Shown: positions 35,796 to 45,300 of the stretch, one piece after another
Numbering within the stretch: position 1 is the first letter of the stretch
Layout of the letters: each line of letters opens with the position of its first letter
Assembly: GCF_003121625.1 (NCBI RefSeq)
Contig: NZ_QDDJ01000017.1
Coordinates: 62,001-126,000, forward strand
Direction of reading: 5' to 3'
DNA length: 64,000 nucleotides
Origin: Ornithinimicrobium cavernae
Lineage (GTDB): Bacteria > Actinomycetota > Actinomycetes > Actinomycetales > Dermatophilaceae
Translations under genes and position numbers: made by a program
The notes under the pieces: model-generated
What the model saw: the letters and a program-made list of their open reading frames with translations, nothing else
Databases searched by the model: none
What the model was told of the DNA's origin: nothing

Positions 35796-36689
35796 GTGGA
35801 CAATCTGAACACTCTCATTCTCATTGCAGCCGGTTGTGTCGCCATTGCTCTGCCGCTTCTGGCGTTCGCGTTTACCGCTCGACCAGGTGTTGCGCGTCAG
35901 CAGACGTTGCGCAACCTCAACCGCGGCATCCGCGCATCAGCCGCCGTTGATGGTCCCGAACTCACCGGGGGCGGGCTCATCGCTCTTGCCCGTTCGCTGA
36001 CACCCATAGCTGCCATTCGATGGCTCGACACGTTACTCAGCAGGGCAGGACGACCGGCCGCCTGGCCGCTGGAACGTGTCATCGTCGCGAAACTTGTCCT
36101 GACAGCGAGCGGTATTGGCGCGGGTTTCCTCCTTGCTGCGACGAGTCCAGGTCCTCGTATGTTCGTGCTCGCGATCGCGTCAGCGACGATCGCGTGGGCG
36201 ACTCCAGAGCTGCTCCTCTACAGCAGGGGACAAGAGCGCCGCCAGAAGATCCAGGAACAATTGCCTGACTCCATGGACCAACTGACAATCGCTGTTGAGG
36301 CAGGCCTGGGTTTCGAAGCCGCGCTTGCGCACGTCGCCAGGCAAACGACCGGCCCCCTTTCGGAGGAGCTGATCCGCACCCTCCAGGACATCCAGGTCGG
36401 CCGACCGCGCCAAGTCGCCTACGCAGACCTCGCGGAGCGCACCCAGGTCCAGGACCTTGGCCGGTTCGTCCGGGCGATCAATCAGGCCGAGACGAACGGC
36501 ATCTCGATCGCTCGGGTGCTGAGCACACAGTCGCGGGAGATGCGAATTAAGCGTCGTCAGCGAGCAGAGGAAAAGGCCATGCAGATCCCGGTTAAGGTCA
36601 TCTTCCCGCTGATCCTTTTCATCCTCCCCGTGCTATTCATTGTTGTCTTGGGTCCGGCAGTCATCAATATGATCGCCGCCTTCAGCTAA
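35796..36689 (+). CDS. tadC: Pilus inner-membrane protein TadC
   Basis: 297 residues. A first helix near 5-25, two in the middle (about 85-130), the T2SSF core (LPDSMDQLTIAVEAGLGFEAALAHVA, DLGRFVRAINQAETNGISIARVL, KRRQRAEEKAMQIPVKVIFPL), and a last helix. It pairs with TadB. GTG start 7 bp after tadB. The DivIVA-domain gene begins 37 bp later on the same strand. Confidence 0.9.
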   Translation: MDNLNTLILIAAGCVAIALPLLAFAFTARPGVARQQTLRNLNRGIRASAAVDGPELTGGGLIALARSLTPIAAIRWLDTLLSRAGRPAAWPLERVIVAKLVLTASGIGAGFLLAATSPGPRMFVLAIASATIAWATPELLLYSRGQERRQKIQEQLPDSMDQLTIAVEAGLGFEAALAHVARQTTGPLSEELIRTLQDIQVGRPRQVAYADLAERTQVQDLGRFVRAINQAETNGISIARVLSTQSREMRIKRRQRAEEKAMQIPVKVIFPLILFILPVLFIVVLGPAVINMIAAFS

Positions 36690-36726
36690 ACCATCGATTC
36701 CGCAAGTACCGATCGAGAGAGCCGCT

Positions 36727-37836
36727 ATGCAACTCGGACCCGAAGATGTTGTCCGCAAGACCTTCAACTCCCCCCGTTTTCGGGGTGGATATGTCGTCGA
36801 GGAGGTGGATGGGTTCCTGGAGGAGGTCGCCACGTCCCTGAAGCGCCTCACGACTCTGGTTGACGAGCAGCAGGCCGAGATCAATACGCTCAAGTCAGGC
36901 GGCGGCACGTTGACGCACGACCTGGAAGTCGAGCAGATCCAGCTGGAGCAAGTGAGGCTAGAGCGGGAAGCGATCGTGACCGAGCTTGCTGACGCAGACA
37001 GCCGCGTAGCCGCCGCCCGGGAAGCCGCCGTCCTTGCCGAGGCGTCACGAAACTCGAGCCTGGAGGAGCTCCGCCAGCGGTTCGACGATGACCTACTCGT
37101 GCTGGAACAGCAGGTCAGTGACGCACGAGCCGAAGCCGAGGCAGCCGAGCGATACAGCGCGGAGCGCATCGAAAAGGCCGAGGAGCAGGCAGCAGCCGCG
37201 CAGCAGCAGGCCACGCTGCTGCGTGAACGACTGGCCGCCATGTGCGCTGAAGTACGAGCGGCGGCTAGCGAGCACCTCGGTTCTGAAGCCGTTAACGAAC
37301 TCGTTCCGTTTGCTGTCGGCCAGGACGATCCGGTGGCACAGGCGTCAGCGATGGCCATGCTCGCCGAGCGCATCCGGCAGGACCACATTGCTGCAGGGCA
37401 GGTTGAGGCGGATCGGCTCCTGGGTGAGGGGAGACTCGAGCGTGACGCTCTGATCGCCGAGGGGAGGGACGCTGTGGAGACCGCTCGCAAGCAGGCTGCG
37501 GGTCTTCTTGCGGTCGCGAGGACCGAGGGAGAGCAGGCTAAGGACATTGCCCGTTCTGCCGCGGAGAAGCTCCTCGCTGAAGCCCAGCGCCAGCACGACG
37601 AGAGGCTGGTGGCTGCTGAGAGCCGGGGTGCCCGCATGATCGAAGATGCCCGACTGGAGCGCGACGCCGTAGTCGCCGATCTGCTGACCCGCCGTGAGAC
37701 TCTTGAGGCGAAGATCGCTGAGCTGGAGGACTCGCAGAAGGAGTACCGGCAGCGTCTCCGTAGGCTCGTCAGTGAGCAACTGGCCGCGGTCGACACCGAT
37801 GACTGGGTCCGGGAGATCCGGGCTCTCCAAAGTTAG
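36727..37836 (+). CDS. DivIVA-domain coiled-coil protein next to the Tad genes
   Basis: 369 residues. Residues 3-40 match the DivIVA N-terminal membrane-binding domain (PEDVVRKTFNSPRFRGG, then VEEVDGFLEEV). The rest is almost all charged coiled coil, with a short less regular part near 180-205. DivIVA proteins gather at curved membrane and recruit partners to poles and septa. It starts 37 bp after tadC and ends 9 bp before pgeF, all on one strand, so it is probably co-transcribed with the pilus genes. In most actinobacteria the DivIVA/Wag31 gene lies further along after sepF; this one seems to be a separate, longer paralogue. A role in placing the pilus is inference. Confidence 0.8.
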   Translation: MQLGPEDVVRKTFNSPRFRGGYVVEEVDGFLEEVATSLKRLTTLVDEQQAEINTLKSGGGTLTHDLEVEQIQLEQVRLEREAIVTELADADSRVAAAREAAVLAEASRNSSLEELRQRFDDDLLVLEQQVSDARAEAEAAERYSAERIEKAEEQAAAAQQQATLLRERLAAMCAEVRAAASEHLGSEAVNELVPFAVGQDDPVAQASAMAMLAERIRQDHIAAGQVEADRLLGEGRLERDALIAEGRDAVETARKQAAGLLAVARTEGEQAKDIARSAAEKLLAEAQRQHDERLVAAESRGARMIEDARLERDAVVADLLTRRETLEAKIAELEDSQKEYRQRLRRLVSEQLAAVDTDDWVREIRALQS

Positions 37837-37845
37837 CCTGATCTC

Positions 37846-38598
37846 GTGTTCAGATGGCGCGAGCGAGAGCCCGGGGTCGGGCCGACCTTCGGGGTGGACT
37901 GGGCGATCACCGACCGCATGGGTGGTCTGAGCACGGGGTCGTTCGCCTCTCTCAACCTCGGCGCCCACGTCGATGACGATGTTGAGGCGGTGTCGGGCAA
38001 CCGCGCCGGCGTGGCGCACGCGTTCGACCTCGAGGCTGACGATCTGCGTTTCATGCGTCAGGTGCACGGTATTGAGATTGCGGTTGTCGACCGTGAGGAG
38101 GATGACCCGTCCCATGAGGCGGACATCATGATCACCGATGATCCTGAGGTCGCGCTCGTGGTGCTGGTTGCCGACTGCACGCCGATCCTGCTGCTCGACC
38201 GCGACGAGGGGCTGGCAGCCGCCGTGCACGCGGGCCGGGTGGGGTTCACCAACGGTGTCGTCGGTGTCGCGGTGGCGGCGCTGCGCGAACGGGGAGCGGC
38301 CAAGCTCGAGGCCGTCGTCGGTCCCTCGGTCTGCCCACGGTGCTACGAGGTGCCCGCCGACCTGCGGGACCAGGCTGCACAAGCCAGCCCCGCGGCATAC
38401 GCGGTGTCCTGGACCGGCACCCCCGCGATCGATGTGGCTGCCGGCGTGGTCCACCAGCTGCGGTCCGCCGGTGTCTCGGTGACCTGGCTTCCCGGTTGCA
38501 CCCGGGAGGACGAGTCCCTGTTCTCGCACCGCCGGGACGGCGTCACCGGTAGGTTCGCCGGGGTGATCCGGTTGCTGCCGCCAGAGGACGCCGCGTGA
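37846..38598 (+). CDS. pgeF: Peptidoglycan editing factor / laccase-domain protein PgeF (YfiH)
   Basis: 250 residues. Metal-ligand motifs are clear: RQVHG with His, VADCTPILL with Cys, and AVHAGRVG with His. The family removes wrongly placed residues from UDP-MurNAc precursors and also acts on purine nucleosides. It is normally right after ftsZ; here the Tad locus and the DivIVA-like gene stand between. The usual followers yggS and sepF are absent within the window. GTG start with no strong ribosome site, 9 bp after the previous gene, so coupling is likely. Confidence 0.9.
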   Translation: MFRWREREPGVGPTFGVDWAITDRMGGLSTGSFASLNLGAHVDDDVEAVSGNRAGVAHAFDLEADDLRFMRQVHGIEIAVVDREEDDPSHEADIMITDDPEVALVVLVADCTPILLLDRDEGLAAAVHAGRVGFTNGVVGVAVAALRERGAAKLEAVVGPSVCPRCYEVPADLRDQAAQASPAAYAVSWTGTPAIDVAAGVVHQLRSAGVSVTWLPGCTREDESLFSHRRDGVTGRFAGVIRLLPPEDAA

Positions 38599-38665
38599 CC
38601 GGGCCGAGCGGTGTGCCCGAACAATAGTGACCGGGTGGAGCAGCACCTTGTGCACCTCGACCAGC

Positions 38666-39207
38666 TCAGCGGCGTGACCCGACTTCCTTGTGCCAGTAGG
38701 TGGCGTCGGCACTCAATGTGCGAAGAATGGCGTCCGGTCTCGGCGCCGCGAGCCACAACTCGATCAGGTACCAGTCAACGGCTCATCGGCAAACTCACCG
38801 TCCCGGCCAGCATCTCGCCCCCGTGCATTGACACGCACCCGGTAAGTGCCGTGCGGGATCGAGAGAAGGCCGCTCGCCTCGCCCGCCCACGTGCTCCACT
38901 TGGGTTGTGCGCCCATAGGGACAGAGATGGAGACCTCCACCATGTCCTCCCAGTCATCTGTGAGCGGCGGCTCGGTATCGTGCCGCACGATCTGGACCGG
39001 GGAACCTCCCGACCTACGAGCCAGATGGAGGTACAGACCCTCATCGGCGGCGGCACCTGCGAGCCCGTTGAGCTGGCCTGCGAAGAACCGCTCAAAGTTC
39101 CCGTCGAAGCCGTAGCCGTCGCCCCACAGCAGGTCGAACTGACCGTAGTCGGTCTCCACCAGACCATCGAAGATCACTTCTGTCACGACCAAGAGTGTTG
39201 CACGCAT
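38666..39207 (-). pseudogene. Hypothetical protein, broken by a frameshift
   Basis: Two frames join to one protein. From about 39207 the first frame encodes MRATLLVVTEVIFDGLVE and runs through a compact acidic domain until it hits an early stop at 38764. One base back, from about 38779, the next frame continues with VDWYLIELWLAAPRPDAILR and ends at a stop at 38666-38668 after WHKEVGSRR. The joined frame looks far more protein-like than the early end. A one-base loss in a short G/C run near 38779-38781 explains it. The upstream start is uncertain. A sequencing error or true decay cannot be told apart here. Function unknown. Confidence 0.6.
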
Positions 39208-39399
39208 CAGTGCCCCGACACGTGGGTCGTTGTATGTGCGGTGAAGCACGTGCACCGTGCGGAGGTTCACCGGCGGCTCACGTCGCACAGGTGAGCGGGA
39301 GGTTGCCATCTCGCCAGCGTGGGCCATGAGGAGTAACTTCGAATCTGAGGAAGGGCGCACCGGGTCGGTGCTCTTGCCGTAGGTGAGGAGGTCGTCGCC

Positions 39400-39519
39400 A
39401 TGGGTCGCGAGGACTGGCTTGAGTTGGCCTACTGGACGTGCGTGGCTGGGGCGCTCCTGACCTACGTCGTCCTCGCCCACGTGCTGGGCATCGTTGCAGT
39501 CGGGCTGTTCTTCGGATAG
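39400..39519 (+). CDS. Putative 39-residue membrane protein
   Basis: An ATG with GAGGAGG about 9 bases upstream opens a 39-residue frame that starts MGREDWLELAYW and continues as one hydrophobic helix (about 12-38), ending GLFFG. It stands in a 370-bp stretch otherwise without a gene, between the broken gene and the Lrp regulator. No family recognised. The good ribosome site and the helix are the only evidence. Confidence 0.5.
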   Translation: MGREDWLELAYWTCVAGALLTYVVLAHVLGIVAVGLFFG

Positions 39520-39576
39520 CGCTCCGCGCCGTGGGGGCGTTCCGGGTGGGCTGACGAGCCTGGCCAAGGAACCGTC

Positions 39577-40050
39577 TCACACCTCGTCCGCCAACTGCTG
39601 GAGGAGGAGAGACATCCGGCGGGGGATGACTTCGGTGGTCGCGAGAGAGGTGCTGCTGCGTTGCACGCCGGGCGTCATCTGGATGCTCTGTGTGACGCGG
39701 TGCAGGTCAACGGTGTCGCGGGCAACCACTCTGAGCATGAGGTCTGCATCGCCCGTCGTGGTGTGCGCCTCGATGACCTCGGGGATGGCGCCAAGCGCTG
39801 CGTAGACAGAGTCGACGTCCTGTTGGGAGACCGACAGCGTCACAAAGGCGAGCAGGGGTCGTCCGGCGGCAGAGGGGACGAGAGTTGCGCTCGGAGGTCC
39901 CAGGGCGTCGCCGTCGCGAAGCCTCTTCAGGCGGGCGTGCACGGTGTTCCGGGAGATTCCCAGGCGGCCGCCGATCTCGATCAGCGACGCGTCCTGCGAT
40001 TGGTCGCGGGCGAGCAGGATCCGAGCATCGACCGCGTCAAGGCTGTACAT
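39577..40050 (-). CDS. Lrp/AsnC-family regulator
   Basis: About 157 residues. An AsnC-type helix-turn-helix at the N-terminus (DAVDARILLA... LIEIGGRLGISRNTVHARLKRL) is followed by a RAM ligand domain with the GDADLMLRV patch. ATG 40050 is chosen as the family's usual N-terminus; GTG 40098 or ATG 40092 would add about 15 residues but would run into the palindrome at 40086. It is divergent from the desulfhydrase gene, which it probably regulates. Confidence 0.85.
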   Translation of the reverse strand: MYSLDAVDARILLARDQSQDASLIEIGGRLGISRNTVHARLKRLRDGDALGPPSATLVPSAAGRPLLAFVTLSVSQQDVDSVYAALGAIPEVIEAHTTTGDADLMLRVVARDTVDLHRVTQSIQMTPGVQRSSTSLATTEVIPRRMSLLLQQLADEV

Positions 40051-40085
40051 CTGACCGAAGATACACCTCCGGAACGGGCTCGTGC

Positions 40086-40122
40086 TGTGCATCTGCACAA
40101 GAGAATGATGGGTACTTGTGCA
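40086..40122. promoter_or_regulatory. Operator-like repeats between Lrp and desulfhydrase genes
   Basis: TGTGCA-TC-TGCACA is a perfect inverted repeat (40086-40099), and a third TGTGCA half stands at 40117-40122, 31 bp (three helical turns) from the first. Palindromic half sites in phase suit an Lrp-type octamer. It lies between the two divergent starts. Confidence 0.6.
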
Positions 40123-40152
40123 GCCTGAGATCGTTACCTAGATTTCCTGGCC

Positions 40153-41184
40153 ATGAGCACAGGACATGCCTACATCGACCTACCGCGTCTTGACCTGCGG
40201 CGGTTCACCTCGCCGGTGCAGTTCCTGCCTCGGATGAGTGAGGGGCTCGGCGTGGAGGTCTGGGCCAAGCGCGACGACCTGGGCTCGGTGGGGCTCGCGG
40301 GCAACAAGGTGCGCAAGCTGGAGATGGAGCTCGCCCACGCACAGGCGCAGGGCGCGACGCACATCGTGACCGAAGGATCACGACACTCCAACGCGACCCG
40401 TGCGGCTGCCGCTGCGGCAGCGGCGATCGGGATGAAGTGCAGTCTCGTGCTCTGCCACGACGAGCCGAAGGAGCCGGTGGGCAACCTGCTCCTCGACGCG
40501 CTCTTCGGGGCTGACCTCCATCTCGTTGGGGACATCTCGTGGGTCGAGCTCGCTGAGGTGACCGCCGAGATCGTCCGTGAGCTGGAGGCTGCCGGCGAGC
40601 GGGTCCACCGCCTGCCCATCGGATCTGCGACCGGCCGGGGAGCAACGAGCTTCGCCCGGGCCTACATCGAGGCTGACGAGCAGATCCGGGCGCAGGGCGC
40701 AACCTTCACCACGATCGTGCACGCCAGCTCGGCGGGAAGCACACACGCGGGACTGGTCCTGGGGCGAGCGCTCCGTCAGCACTCGACGCGCATCCTCGGC
40801 GTCGTTGTCGCCGACCACGTGTATGACGATGTGCCCGGCAGCTACCTGCGCCTCGCGAACGAGGCCGCTGACCTCATCGCGCCGACGGTCCGCATCGAGG
40901 CCTCCGACCTTGAACTGACCGAGGACTACCTCGGCGAGGGATACGGCAAGCCAGCAGCGGGTGTCATGGAGGCGATCGACCTCATGGCACGGCTCGAGGG
41001 AATCGTGGTGGACCCGGTCTACACAGCGAAGGCGGTCGCAGCGGTCATCGACATGGCCCGCAAGGGGACGGTCGAAGGGCCCGTGCTCTTCTGGCACACC
41101 GGCGGCTACCACGCGATGTTCGATCCGAGCTACACGGCCGAGGTGTGGTCGGCCCTTCCTCGACTGCGGCGTATCCAGCTCTGA
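40153..41184 (+). CDS. D-cysteine desulfhydrase / ACC deaminase-like PLP enzyme
   Basis: 343 residues. The PLP lysine is in AGNKVRKLE (K52), and the pyridoxal phosphate contact region is EGSRHSNATRAAAAAAAAIG. Late patches ASSAGSTHAGL and FWHTGG fit the D-cysteine desulfhydrase / 1-aminocyclopropane-1-carboxylate deaminase family. It would release ammonia and sulphide plus pyruvate from D-cysteine or a related D-amino acid. Specificity cannot be fixed from the sequence. Divergent Lrp gene and operator suggest amino-acid-responsive control. Confidence 0.85.
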   Translation: MSTGHAYIDLPRLDLRRFTSPVQFLPRMSEGLGVEVWAKRDDLGSVGLAGNKVRKLEMELAHAQAQGATHIVTEGSRHSNATRAAAAAAAAIGMKCSLVLCHDEPKEPVGNLLLDALFGADLHLVGDISWVELAEVTAEIVRELEAAGERVHRLPIGSATGRGATSFARAYIEADEQIRAQGATFTTIVHASSAGSTHAGLVLGRALRQHSTRILGVVVADHVYDDVPGSYLRLANEAADLIAPTVRIEASDLELTEDYLGEGYGKPAAGVMEAIDLMARLEGIVVDPVYTAKAVAAVIDMARKGTVEGPVLFWHTGGYHAMFDPSYTAEVWSALPRLRRIQL

Positions 41185-41190
41185 CGGGGT

Positions 41191-42225
41191 CTAAGAGTCT
41201 GCCTCGCCCTGCTGCTGGCGGACTGCGGCGCGGAAGCCGGCCTGGAAGCGCGTGCGACTGTCGAGCTGGTCGAACAGGGTCTGCAGGCGGCGCTGCAGGG
41301 TGCGGGCGCTGACCCCGAGCTGGCGGGCCACGGCCTCGTCCTGCATGCCGCTGGCCAACAGGGAGACGATGTCCTGCTCCAGGACGTCGGGGCGTGCGGC
41401 CACCGGCGTCGCCCGGGACAGGTCCAGGGGAGCGGCGGTCCGCCACAGGGCCTCGAACAGGGAGACGAGCGCGTCCAGCAGAGCGCTGGAGTGGACGACC
41501 AGGGCGCTCTCCACGGACACCTCGTGCGAGGTCAGGGGGAGCAGGGCGAACTTGGCATCGACCACCGTCAGCTTGGTGGGGACCTCGGCGATCCGGACGA
41601 CCTCCCCCTTGGCCGTCGCACGCTGCACGTTGGCCAGCATGCTCGGCAGGTCGAAGGCGCTGGGGGTGTAGATGCAACGCACCGTGACGCCCCGGCGCAT
41701 CGCGGCCTCCTGGGCCACGTTGGGCTGCGAGATGTCGATGGCGAACGGCGGCTTCACCAGCCCGAGCACCTCGTGCTGGGCGGCCTCGTGCAGCTGATAG
41801 AAGCGTCGCGCGATCGCCTCGCCACCGGTCACCACCTCGAGGAGCTCCTCCGGACGCTCGGTCGTGTGGATCGCCGCCTCCGCCATCAGGACGCTGGCTG
41901 CTGCGCGGCTGGAGGCCACCTCGTCCTGCCGCCGGGCGGCGAGCGCGTCGATCGCCACACCCGGAGGCGTCGCGGTGAGACGCAGCGGGCGGCCGGGCAG
42001 TCTGCTGACCAGACCCAGCTCCTCCAGGCTCGGCACCATCCGGCGCAGCGCCTCCGTCGACACCTGGGCGTGCTCGGCCACCCGCGCCAGGGTGGTGGGG
42101 CCGGTCCTGAGGAGCGCGCGGTAGGTCGCCTCCTCGGTCCTGGACACCCCGAGGCCTGCGAGCAGGGAGCCCTGGTGCTCTGCGATGCGGTCTCTCCTTG
42201 TGGTGGCTAATTGTCGACATGTCAA
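41191..42225 (-). CDS. TrmB-like regulator with a C-terminal HTH
   Basis: About 344 residues. An N-terminal TrmB/winged HTH (LGVSRTEEATYRALLRTGP, VAEHAQVSTEALRRMVPSLEELGLV) and a middle sensor-like region (including a possible PLD-like TrmB effector part) are followed by a LuxR-type HTH near the end (DEAVARQLGVSARTLQRRLQTLF). The annotated start is a TTG at 42225. A good AAGGAGAG lies about 35 bases later, without a usual start codon after it, so the true start could be an in-frame GTG about 80 bases later (GLGVSRTEE). Divergent from the subtilase; it probably controls that gene. Confidence 0.75.
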   Translation of the reverse strand: MTCRQLATTRRDRIAEHQGSLLAGLGVSRTEEATYRALLRTGPTTLARVAEHAQVSTEALRRMVPSLEELGLVSRLPGRPLRLTATPPGVAIDALAARRQDEVASSRAAASVLMAEAAIHTTERPEELLEVVTGGEAIARRFYQLHEAAQHEVLGLVKPPFAIDISQPNVAQEAAMRRGVTVRCIYTPSAFDLPSMLANVQRATAKGEVVRIAEVPTKLTVVDAKFALLPLTSHEVSVESALVVHSSALLDALVSLFEALWRTAAPLDLSRATPVAARPDVLEQDIVSLLASGMQDEAVARQLGVSARTLQRRLQTLFDQLDSRTRFQAGFRAAVRQQQGEADS

Positions 42226-42245
42226 CGTTACGCCACGGCAGAGCG

Positions 42246-42276
42246 TTGACAGGGCTCACGCGCCCGGGCTACCAAT
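42246..42276 (+). promoter_or_regulatory. Candidate promoter of the subtilase gene
   Basis: TTGACA at 42246-42251, an 18-bp spacer, and TACCAAT at 42270-42276, about 30 bases before the start codon. TGTCGACA, a palindrome, is at 42213-42220 just upstream and could be a site for the divergent regulator. Confidence 0.5.
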
Positions 42277-42306
42277 GAGCATCCCCATTCCGATCGAGGA
42301 GCCCCC

Positions 42307-45300
42307 ATGCACGATCAGCCTGCCCGCGCGGCGCGGCTACGCCTGCCCAGATCACGACTCGCCTACGGCGTCCTGGCGGTGCCGCTGGCGCTGTCGCCGC
42401 TGGCCACCGCGGCGCAGGAGACCGACGACCAGCAGCCGTCCCTGGCCGCGATGACCGACTGGACCGTCGGAGACTCGTCCGCCGCTGGCGCCGCCCCGGA
42501 GGGGGAGGACGTCACTCTGATCACCGGCGACACAGTCCACGTCATGACGGGACCTGACGGTCGGCATACCGCCACCGTCACACCGGCCACCGATGGGGGA
42601 GAGGCCGGCTTCTGGACCCACGAGCAGGGTGACGACCTCTTTGTCGTGCCGATGAGCGTGTCGGCACTGATCCCCGAGCGCCTCGACCCCGCCCTGTTCA
42701 ACGTCAGCGACCTCGTGGAGGCCGGCTACACCGACGAGAAGATGGACTCCGTGCCGGTTATCCTCACCTACGAGGAGGAGGCGCCGGTGCCGGCGGCCCG
42801 GTCCGTCGCCTCCACGGCCCGGGAGCTGGAGAGCATCAACGGGCTCGCGGTCGCCGTCGACAAGGACACGGACACCGTTGACCTGGCCACCGGGCTCGAG
42901 AAGCTCGCGCGAGGCCAGAACGCCCGGTCCGCCGGGCCGGCCGCGCTCGCCGGTCTGGACAAGATCTGGCTGGACGCCCCCGTCGCGGCGACTCTGGAGC
43001 ACAGCGTCCCGCAGATCGGTGCCCCGACCGCGTGGGACCTGGGGTTTGACGGGACGGGCGTCACCGTCGCGGTGCTCGACAGCGGCATCGATGCCGAGCA
43101 CCCCGACCTGGCAGGCCAGGTCGTGGCCAGCGAGAACTTCTCCGACGCGGACACCACGGACGACCGCGCCGGTCACGGCACGCACGTCGCGTCCACCATC
43201 GCGGGCACCGGTGCCGCCTCGGACGGCCGGTTCGTCGGGGTCGCGCCGGGCGCCAGCCTGATCAACGCCAAGGTGCTCAACGACTACGGCAACGGCTCGA
43301 CCAGCGGCGTGATCGACGGCATGGAGTGGGCGGCCCAGCAGGGCGCCGACATCGTGAACATGAGCCTGGGGGTCCGTGGCTTCTACACGGACGGGACCGA
43401 CCCGGGCAGCCTGGCCGTCAACACGATCACCGAGGAGTACGGCACGCTGTTCGTGATCGCGGCCGGGAACGAGGGACCTAGGGACGGGACCGTCACCTCG
43501 CCCGGCGCGGCGGACCTCGCCCTGACAGTCGGCGCCGTCGACCGCAACGACGACATCGCCTACTTCTCCAGCCGCGGGCCCCGCTTCGGCGACTCGGCGG
43601 TCAAGCCGGAGATCACCGGCCCCGGGGTGGACATCGTGGCCGCCCGGGCGGGCGGCACCAACCCGATGTTCCCGTTCGACGACCACTACACCTACATGTC
43701 CGGCACCTCCATGGCCACCCCGCACGTGGTGGGGGCGGCCGCCCTGCTGGCGCAGGCGCGACCCGAGCTGACGGGGCAGGAGCTCAAGGCCGTGCTCGTG
43801 GGCACGGCCGTCCCCAACGAGGACCTCCGGGTCCTCGACCAGGGCGCCGGCCGGGTGAACGTGCCGACCGCGCTGACCGGTGAGGCCATCGCCGAGCCGG
43901 TGGCCCTGCACCTCGGCAGCTACACCTACCCGCAGGAGCCGGTGCAGGAGGAGCGCACCGTGACCTACCGCAACCTGGGGGAGGAGCCGCTGACCCTGGA
44001 CCTCGTCGCCTCGGCCCGGAACGTCGAGGGCGAGCCGGCGGGCGGAGCGGTGTCAGTGAGCCCGGCGACCCTGACCGTGCCGGCCGGTGGGACCGCCACG
44101 GCGGCCGTGACGCTCGACGTCACCGTGCCCGGCGCGGGCCAGTTCAGCGGCTCGGTCGTGGCGACCTCGGGGTCGGGACAGACCCTCTCCACGCCGATCA
44201 GCTACTACAAGGAGCCCGAGCGCTACGACGTGCACATCGAGGGCATCGCCCGCGACGGGCGCCCGGCGCAGGGAGCCTTCCGCGTGCTGGACGTCATCGA
44301 CGGCAGCGTGTCGGCCTTCCGCAACTGGGGGCAGGACGACACCTCGTGCACCACCGACCCCTGGGACGGCAGCAACTGCATCCGGGTGGAGCCCGGGACC
44401 TACTCGGTCTCCGGCGTGGTGCTCACCATGCCCGAGGACCTGCCCTCCACGGCCTACCCCCGACCCAGCGAGGACTTCCTCAACACCTCGCTCGTGGTCG
44501 AGCCCGAGGTCACGATCGACGGGCCGACCACGCTGACCCTGGACGCCCGCGACGCCGTCGAGGTGCAGATCGAGACGCCCGGCAACGAGACGCGACCGGT
44601 CAACGGCTCCGCCGTGCAGGTGACCTACCACCGGGTGCCGGAGGAGGGCGAGGCCCTGACCCACGGCCTCTTCGTCGGTCCGCGCACCCAGCTGGAGCAC
44701 ACACTGTTCATGCAGCCCACTGAGGCTGTCCAGCACGGCCAGCTGTCGGCATACACCCAGTGGACCCTCGAGGCTCCCGACGTGACCCTCCAGGTGGAGG
44801 GGGACGACGCCCTCGCTCTGGAGCCGCACTACTACGACCGCTACTGGTTCAGCGACAACAGCTGGCAGTTCCCGCAGCTCGAGGGGGAGCACTCGCTGCC
44901 CGTCGTGGACGTGGGGACCGGGACGGTCGAGGAGGTCGCCGCGGCCGACGTGAGCGGTGCGCTCGCCCTGGTCCGCCGCTCGGACGCCCTCCCGGTGGCC
45001 GAGCAGGCCAACAACGCCGCCGAGGCCGGCGCGACGATGGTCGCGGTCTATCACGACGCCCCCGGGTCGGACGCCTACCCGGGTGCCTCCGGCATACGGC
45101 TGGACGTGCCCACGGTGCGCCTGTCGCACGCCGAGGGGACCGGTCTGCTGGGCCTGCTGGGCCAGGGTCCGGTCACGGTGACCGCCGCCGGTCAGCCCGC
45201 CAGCCCCTACCGCTACAACCTCCGGCTGACCGAGGAGGGCAGCATCCCGGCCGAGCTGGACTACGTCCTGGAGACCGAGGACCTGGCGGCGGTGACCAAC

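Noticed and set aside
38764-39567. A 267-residue minus-strand protein including the region upstream of 39207
   Set aside because: The N-terminal third reads as an anti-sense frame with no family pattern and covers the small plus-strand ORF; the protein-like part starts near 39207.
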